Assembly (NCBI GenBank): GCA_023424865.1
Contig: JAFADM010000126.1
Span: 1-10,904, forward strand
Direction of reading: 5' to 3'
DNA length: 10,904 bases
Source: Bacillota bacterium
GTDB lineage: Bacteria > Bacillota_A > Clostridia > DSM-8532
Under the pieces are notes generated by a model that saw only the letters and a list, made by a program, of their open reading frames with translations, searched no databases and was not told the origin of the DNA. A program made the position numbers and the translations under genes. Shown here piece by piece: positions 7,121 through 10,904 of the stretch (positions are counted from its first letter, which is position 1; every line of letters starts with the position of its first letter).

Positions 7121-7215
7121 GCTACCACTCGCTTTCTCCCATAGCTGCAATAGGGATCGGGGACAATACCCCAAATCTCTCGTGCGTTCCTGCCCAACGC
7201 CCGGAAACCTTAGTT

Positions 7216-7268
7216 GATTCCACGGCAAAGATTTTTATGCACGGCTTCGTTTTTTTTGCAGTGGAATC
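7216..7268. repeat. 14-base inverted repeat with one mismatch in the regulator leader
   Basis: GATTCCACGGCAAA (7216-7229) and TTTGCAGTGGAATC (7255-7268) are reverse complements except for one position, separated by 25 bases. The interval contains a run of eight T residues (7250-7257, partly in the arm) and a second copy of CACGGC (7240-7245), also present at 7221-7226. If the extended -10 at 7280-7288 is used, the structure would form a stem-loop at the very 5' end of the regulator mRNA. Alternatively it is a protein-binding site with two half-sites. Confidence 0.55.
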
Positions 7269-7279
7269 TTTGTTTTATC

Positions 7280-7288
7280 AATATAGCA
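7280..7288 (-). promoter_or_regulatory. Candidate extended -10 of the regulator gene
   Basis: On the minus strand the sequence reads TGCTATATT, which fits the extended -10 form TGnTATAAT with one mismatch. Extended -10 promoters need little -35 sequence, and none is obvious here. Transcription would start near 7273. Confidence 0.35.
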
Positions 7289-7374
7289 CAAAACAATTGG
7301 AAAGCCTATGAGCACAGGCAAAGCCTGGTGTTTTTGTATTGCAAAACACAAATTGTATGGGGGTAAAAAAGCCT
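7289..7374. repeat. Direct repeats in the regulator/lpl intergenic region
   Basis: CAAAACAATTG (7289-7299) recurs with a three-base insertion as CAAAACACAAATTG (7342-7355), 53 bases apart, near five helical turns. AAAGCCT occurs at 7301-7307, 7320-7326 and 7368-7374. A short imperfect palindrome, GTGTTTT (7328-7334) with AAAACAC (7343-7349), overlaps the second copy. AraC-type proteins usually bind such direct half-sites, so these are candidate operators, but the copies are short and partly A-rich. Confidence 0.35.
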
Positions 7375-7448
7375 TTCGGATCCCCTGTAGACGAATTGAA
7401 TCTTACGCTTGTTCCCGTTTGCAACCCATAATGAGAACGTAATCCCTT

Positions 7449-7495
7449 TTGCGGAAAAATGCGAAAAGTCGGTTCAGAAATAATCACCTTTCCGC
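7449..7495. repeat. Tandem motif and inverted repeat just upstream of lplB
   Basis: TTGCGGAAAA (7449-7458) is followed exactly ten bases on by ATGCGAAAAG (7459-7468), sharing TGCG and an A-run. GCGGAAA (7451-7457) also recurs inverted as TTTCCGC (7489-7495). The block lies about 20 bases past the CATAAT candidate -10 and 46 bases before the lplB start codon. It might be an operator or a leader hairpin. Confidence 0.3.
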
Positions 7496-7540
7496 TTCAA
7501 AAAATGAGGATTAAACACTTAGTGACGGGAGGACAAGCCT

Positions 7541-8455
7541 GTGAATAAAATCAAATCCTACCGACTTGCCCAGATTGTAAGAAACAGATACCTCTACCTT
7601 TTAATGCTGCTGCCCATGACCTATTTTGTCCTTTTTAAGTACCGGCCTATGTATGGTATCCTTATTGCATTTAAGGATTTTAAGGTTAAAAAGGGAATTA
7701 TGGGAAGCCCATGGATAGGCTTTGAAAATTTTACGACTTTCCTCACCGACGAAAACTTTTTAAACATTTTTAAGAACACCATTTCCCTGAGCCTGCTTCA
7801 AATACTTATTTGCTTTCCCATTCCCATTCTTTTTGCCCTCCTGGTAAATGAAATTAAGAGCAAGAGCCTCAAAGGCCTTGTGGAACGGGTAAGCTGCTTT
7901 CCTCACTTTATATCGGTAGTGGTGGTCGTATCCCTCATGTCGTCCCTTGTAACCAAGGACGGGCTTATCAACCAAATCGTGGTGGCTTTCGGAGGACAGG
8001 CAAAATCCTATATGCTGGATGCAGCCTGGTTTCGGCCCCTTTACATTCTGTCGGATATCTGGCAGGAAACCGGGTGGGGCGCCATTATCTATCTTGCTGC
8101 CCTTGCGGGAGTGGACCCCTCTCTTTATGAAGCCTGTGATATCGACGGGGGCGGAAGGTTTGTCAAGCTGCGACACATTACCCTTCCAAGCATTTTGCCC
8201 ACCATTGCCATTATGTTCATATTGAGAATGGGCAGCATTATGACCCTGTCCTTTGACAAAGTCTTTTTAATGCAGAATCCCACCATTTACGATAAAGCGG
8301 ACGTTATTGCAACCTATGTTTACCGCAAGGGCCTTCAGGGTGCCCAGTACAGCTACGCTACCGCCGTAGGCCTGTTTGAATCGGTTATATGCCTGCTCTT
8401 TTTAAGCCTGACCAATTTTATATCCAAAAAGCTCAGTGACAACGGCCTGTTTTGA
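7541..8455 (+). CDS. Carbohydrate ABC transporter permease, LplB/YteP-like
   Basis: This 304-residue protein is one of two membrane components of a CUT1-type sugar importer. Hydrophobic helices are seen at about 18-32, 78-101, 122-136, 165-188, 218-232 and 274-294. The LplB-type stretch VSCFPHFISVVVVVSLM (117-133) and the EAA loop YEACDIDGGGRFVKLRHITLP (196-216) are clear; the latter binds the ATPase. The start is GTG at 7541, seven bases after GGGAGGA (7527-7533). It heads the operon with the LplC-like permease 73 bases downstream. Members of this family import oligosaccharides such as pectin or hemicellulose fragments; the exact sugar cannot be told. It is probably activated by the divergent AraC-type regulator. 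Confidence 0.93.
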   Translation: MNKIKSYRLAQIVRNRYLYLLMLLPMTYFVLFKYRPMYGILIAFKDFKVKKGIMGSPWIGFENFTTFLTDENFLNIFKNTISLSLLQILICFPIPILFALLVNEIKSKSLKGLVERVSCFPHFISVVVVVSLMSSLVTKDGLINQIVVAFGGQAKSYMLDAAWFRPLYILSDIWQETGWGAIIYLAALAGVDPSLYEACDIDGGGRFVKLRHITLPSILPTIAIMFILRMGSIMTLSFDKVFLMQNPTIYDKADVIATYVYRKGLQGAQYSYATAVGLFESVICLLFLSLTNFISKKLSDNGLF

Positions 8456-8528
8456 AAATAGTTGTCAACAGCCTGAAATTGGAGAATGCGGGAAACCGTA
8501 AAAATTCACATAAAAGCGGGGTTATAGT

Positions 8529-9413
8529 ATGAGAATTGGAAAGAAAAGGGATGGATGGAGGGTATTCGACTTTATACTTGGCGCATTTATGCTGCTTGTA
8601 AGCTTTATATCCATCTATCCTATCTATTATATTTTTATCAATTCATTAAGTGGAGCCGCTGCCGTCAGCGCCGGAAAGGTGGTTTTCTATCCCATTGACC
8701 TCAACTTTCTGGGATATAAAAATATCTTTGAAGACAAAAATATTATATCTGCCTTCTTTAACAGTACGTTTTACACTGTTGCCGGAACCTTAATCAACGT
8801 GGCGCTCTCGGCCATGTGTGCCTATCCGCTGTCCAGAAGGGACTTTTACGGCCGTAAAACAATTACCTCCATTATCCTTTTTACCATGTTTTTCAGCGGA
8901 GGCATCATTCCTTTGTTCCTTACCATTTCCAGTTTGAACCTTTACAATACCATCTGGGCTGTTATGCTTCCTTCCGCCATCAGTGTTTACAACGTTATCG
9001 TTATGCGGACCTTCTTTCAGAGCATCCCTTATGAGCTCACCGAGTCGGCCTATATTGACGGTGCCAACGACCTGTTTATTTTCTTTAAGATTATTCTTCC
9101 TTTATCCGCCCCTATTTTAGCCACCATGACTCTTTTCTACGGAGTGGGCAACTGGAATGCCTTCTACAACGCACTGATGTTTTTGGCGGATAAAGGCAAA
9201 TACCCACTTCCTCTCATACTTCGAAATATTGTTCTTGAAGGTGCCACCGCCGGGCTTCAAATGGCATCGGAAGCCTCATCCAATTTGAAGGTGGATCCGA
9301 GATCCGTTAAATATGCCGTTATTGCAGTAACCACCTTACCGATTATCCTTGTTTATCCCTTCGTATTCAAATATTTTGAAAAGGGGGTTATGATAGGTTC
9401 TGTAAAGGGATGA
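8529..9413 (+). CDS. Carbohydrate ABC transporter permease, LplC/YtcP-like
   Basis: This 294-residue protein is the second membrane component of the sugar importer and would pair with the LplB-like protein. Helices lie at about 13-38, 77-99, 111-134, 140-160, 189-207 and 262-283. The EAA loop ELTESAYIDGANDLFIFFKI (169-188) followed by ILPL is intact, and the end KYFEKGVMIGSVKG (281-294) is highly typical of LplC/YtcP proteins. The ATG at 8529 has only a weak ribosome binding site (AGCGGGG, 8515-8521). The 73 bases between it and lplB hold nothing recognisable, with no terminator, so the genes are probably cotranscribed. The lipoprotein gene follows after 55 bases. Confidence 0.93.
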   Translation: MRIGKKRDGWRVFDFILGAFMLLVSFISIYPIYYIFINSLSGAAAVSAGKVVFYPIDLNFLGYKNIFEDKNIISAFFNSTFYTVAGTLINVALSAMCAYPLSRRDFYGRKTITSIILFTMFFSGGIIPLFLTISSLNLYNTIWAVMLPSAISVYNVIVMRTFFQSIPYELTESAYIDGANDLFIFFKIILPLSAPILATMTLFYGVGNWNAFYNALMFLADKGKYPLPLILRNIVLEGATAGLQMASEASSNLKVDPRSVKYAVIAVTTLPIILVYPFVFKYFEKGVMIGSVKG

Positions 9414-9468
9414 GCAGGATGAACGCCTAAAATCCGTTTATTCAATTTTTAAGCAAAGGAGAATAGAT

Positions 9469-10904
9469 ATGATAAAACTAAATAAGAGACTTCTAAGTTT
9501 AATCCTGACTGGGGTTATCATGGTTTCGGCCTCGGCATGCGGACAATCGCAGCAGACCGCAACACCTACTCCCACAGGCACTGCTTCTGCCACCCCTTCT
9601 TCATCTCCCGGGGGTGAAGGTTCCGGGAAACTTACGGATACGCCGGTTACGTTTACCTTTATCCGTCCGGAAAATGCTTTGCAGCCCTATAATCCAGACA
9701 GCAAAACGATAAAGGAAATTGAAAAAAGAACGGGTATTACCATTGATGTGCAAATTGTGCCCGCAAGTGACTGGGGATCTAAAATGAACACCCTTCTTGC
9801 TACCGACAGCCTGCCTGACTTTTTCAGAATGTGGACGGACGTGAAGGATGTGGTCAACTCCGGAGCACTTTTACAGCTGGACGAGCTGATTGACGCTTAT
9901 GCGCCCATTATTAAAAGCGATTACGAAACCATCCCCAATCTTGATAAATCCAAGGTAAACGGCGGAATTTATGCCCTTCCCACGCTGCGCCGTGATACCA
10001 ACTATGAAAAGGGTGCAACACCCAATATCCGTGTAGACAAGCTTGAAGAACTGGGACTTTCGGTTCCTACAACCTGGGACGAGCTCTATAACGTTCTTAA
10101 AGTTTTCTCTGAAAAGTACCCTGACTCCATCGCATGGGGCAGCCGCGGCGAGGCTAACCTTCTTCGCAACAACACCAATGCGGTAAAGAGCCTTGGCGCC
10201 GACTACAACCTCTATCAGGACAGCGACGGAACCTGGAAGCTGGGCCGTATGGAACAGGATTTCAAAGGAGCCCTCACCTTCCTCAATAAGCTGTACAACG
10301 AAGAAATCCTTGACAACGAGTACCTTATCACCACCGCACAGGACTGGAAGGCCGGCTGCGCCAGCGGCAAGTACCTGTTCTACTATGACAACCCCACCTT
10401 CCTGGACGCATTCAACAAGACGCTTCAGGAAACCGACCCCAATGCAAGATGGGAACCCATCCCTATTCTTGAGAACAGCAAGGGCGAAAGACAGAGCTAC
10501 CTTTTCAACGACCACACCTTCAATGAGTATGGCTTCAAAGCGGACGTTGAGAATCCCGAGCTCCTTATCAAGCTCTTCAACTGGCTCTACAGCGAAGAGG
10601 GCGCTCTCCTCATGAACTACGGCGTTGAGGGTGAGGAATATGACATGGTCAACGGCGTACCTACCTTCAAGCAGGAGCTTCTGGACAAGTACAAGGACAG
10701 CACGGATCCCCAGTATGCCGCTTCCTCCGATTTGGGCATAGGTCTTCTGTTCTTCACACCGGCCTGGTATTCCCACTACGGCGACCAGTTCCAGACCTCC
10801 GATCCCGATTCTGTAAACGCCCTCTTTATTCATAACGTGTACAAGGATAAAATGGAGTATATGGTGCTCCAGCCTGTTGAGCCCCCGTACACCGGTGAAG
10901 AGAC
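9469..10904 (+). CDS. Extracellular sugar-binding lipoprotein, LplA-like (partial, runs off right edge)
   Basis: The 478 codons seen have no stop; family members are usually somewhat over 500 residues, so most of the gene is present. The signal peptide ends in lipobox ASAC with Cys24, and a Thr/Pro/Ser/Gly-rich linker (about 25-53) tethers the binding domain. The mature part has features of family 1 solute-binding proteins: TIKEIEKRTGITIDV (80-94), LLATDSLPDFFRMW (110-123), GGIYALPTLRRDTNY (165-179) and LGLSVPTTWDELYNVLKVF (198-216). It should capture the oligosaccharide and deliver it to the LplB/LplC channel. The ATG at 9469 follows AAAGGAGA (9455-9462) at good spacing, the best site in the operon, fitting the excess of binding protein over permease. 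Codons after about 9840 strongly favour C-ending forms, as in highly expressed genes. Confidence 0.92.
   Translation, partial: MIKLNKRLLSLILTGVIMVSASACGQSQQTATPTPTGTASATPSSSPGGEGSGKLTDTPVTFTFIRPENALQPYNPDSKTIKEIEKRTGITIDVQIVPASDWGSKMNTLLATDSLPDFFRMWTDVKDVVNSGALLQLDELIDAYAPIIKSDYETIPNLDKSKVNGGIYALPTLRRDTNYEKGATPNIRVDKLEELGLSVPTTWDELYNVLKVFSEKYPDSIAWGSRGEANLLRNNTNAVKSLGADYNLYQDSDGTWKLGRMEQDFKGALTFLNKLYNEEILDNEYLITTAQDWKAGCASGKYLFYYDNPTFLDAFNKTLQETDPNARWEPIPILENSKGERQSYLFNDHTFNEYGFKADVENPELLIKLFNWLYSEEGALLMNYGVEGEEYDMVNGVPTFKQELLDKYKDSTDPQYAASSDLGIGLLFFTPAWYSHYGDQFQTSDPDSVNALFIHNVYKDKMEYMVLQPVEPPYTGEE

Larger units (their letters stand above)
7121..7540. promoter_or_regulatory. Repeat-rich divergent control region of the regulator and lpl operon
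   Basis: This 420-base gap contains no supported gene. On the minus strand an extended -10 element, TGCTATATT (7288 down to 7280), is a candidate promoter for the regulator, giving a leader of about 150 bases. For the rightward operon the best -10 is CATAAT (7427-7432) without a good -35, as is common at activator-dependent promoters. A 14-base inverted repeat (7216-7268), direct repeats (7289-7374) and a tandem motif with an inverted repeat (7449-7495) are listed separately. No clear CcpA cre site was recognised. Confidence 0.5.

Noticed and set aside
7121..7228. 36-residue N-terminal extension of the AraC-type regulator starting at TTG 7228
   Set aside because: The extension lies between the leader repeat and the typical basic/TM1 start and has no similarity to family N-termini.
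7278..7487. 69-codon minus-strand frame in the intergenic region
   Set aside because: It covers the candidate promoters and repeats, lacks a ribosome binding site, and has no recognisable features.
9871..10833. 320-codon minus-strand frame opposite the LplA-like gene
   Set aside because: The protein is Val/Gly-rich shadow sequence caused by C-ending codons on the other strand; no motif or ribosome binding site supports it.

Overview
The window reads as chromosome of an endospore-forming, Gram-positive anaerobe, most likely a clostridium (class Clostridia). The evidence is a spmA-spmB spore maturation pair, an AbrB regulator of the clostridial type with a C-terminal CxxC...CxxC tail, lipoproteins with classical lipoboxes, strong GGAGG-type ribosome binding sites, and an LplA/LplB/LplC carbohydrate transporter beside a membrane-anchored AraC regulator. 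Base composition is moderate. No rRNA, tRNA, CRISPR array, insertion sequence or phage gene is visible. Species-level assignment is not possible from this alone.

Layout. Positions 1-304 hold no convincing gene, only stem-loops; one (203-230) is the terminator of abrB. abrB (305-547) reads leftwards. After a 321-base AT-rich gap, spmA and spmB (869-1983) read rightwards with a 4-base overlap. A second rightward operon (2102-4773) encodes a NitT/TauT/SsuABC/ThiXYZ-type importer in the order ATPase, permease, lipoprotein. Its substrate is not evident, and no TPP riboswitch is seen in its leader. The operon converges on a large leftward gene (4796-7120) for a two-transmembrane AraC-family regulator of the YesS/YtdP type. 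A hairpin inside the 3' end of that gene probably terminates the transporter transcript.

A 420-base divergent control region (7121-7540) separates the regulator from a rightward operon: lplB-like permease (7541-8455), lplC-like permease (8529-9413) and an lplA-like lipoprotein (9469 to beyond the right edge). The control region is rich in repeats: a 14-base inverted repeat, direct repeats 53 bases apart, and a tandem motif 10 bases apart. They are plausible operators for the AraC-type regulator, but this is inference.

How the genes work together. The right half is a classical carbohydrate-uptake unit. The membrane regulator probably senses a sugar-related ligand outside the cell and switches on the adjacent transporter. 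The lipoprotein would capture an oligosaccharide and pass it to the LplB/LplC channel. No ATPase for this system is in the window; in this family a shared MsmX-type ATPase encoded elsewhere is usual. The left half combines a transition-state regulator with sporulation genes and an uptake system of unknown substrate. I did not find a clearly new system. The most interesting points are the repeat-rich control region, the terminator built into a coding end, and the orphan NitT-like importer.
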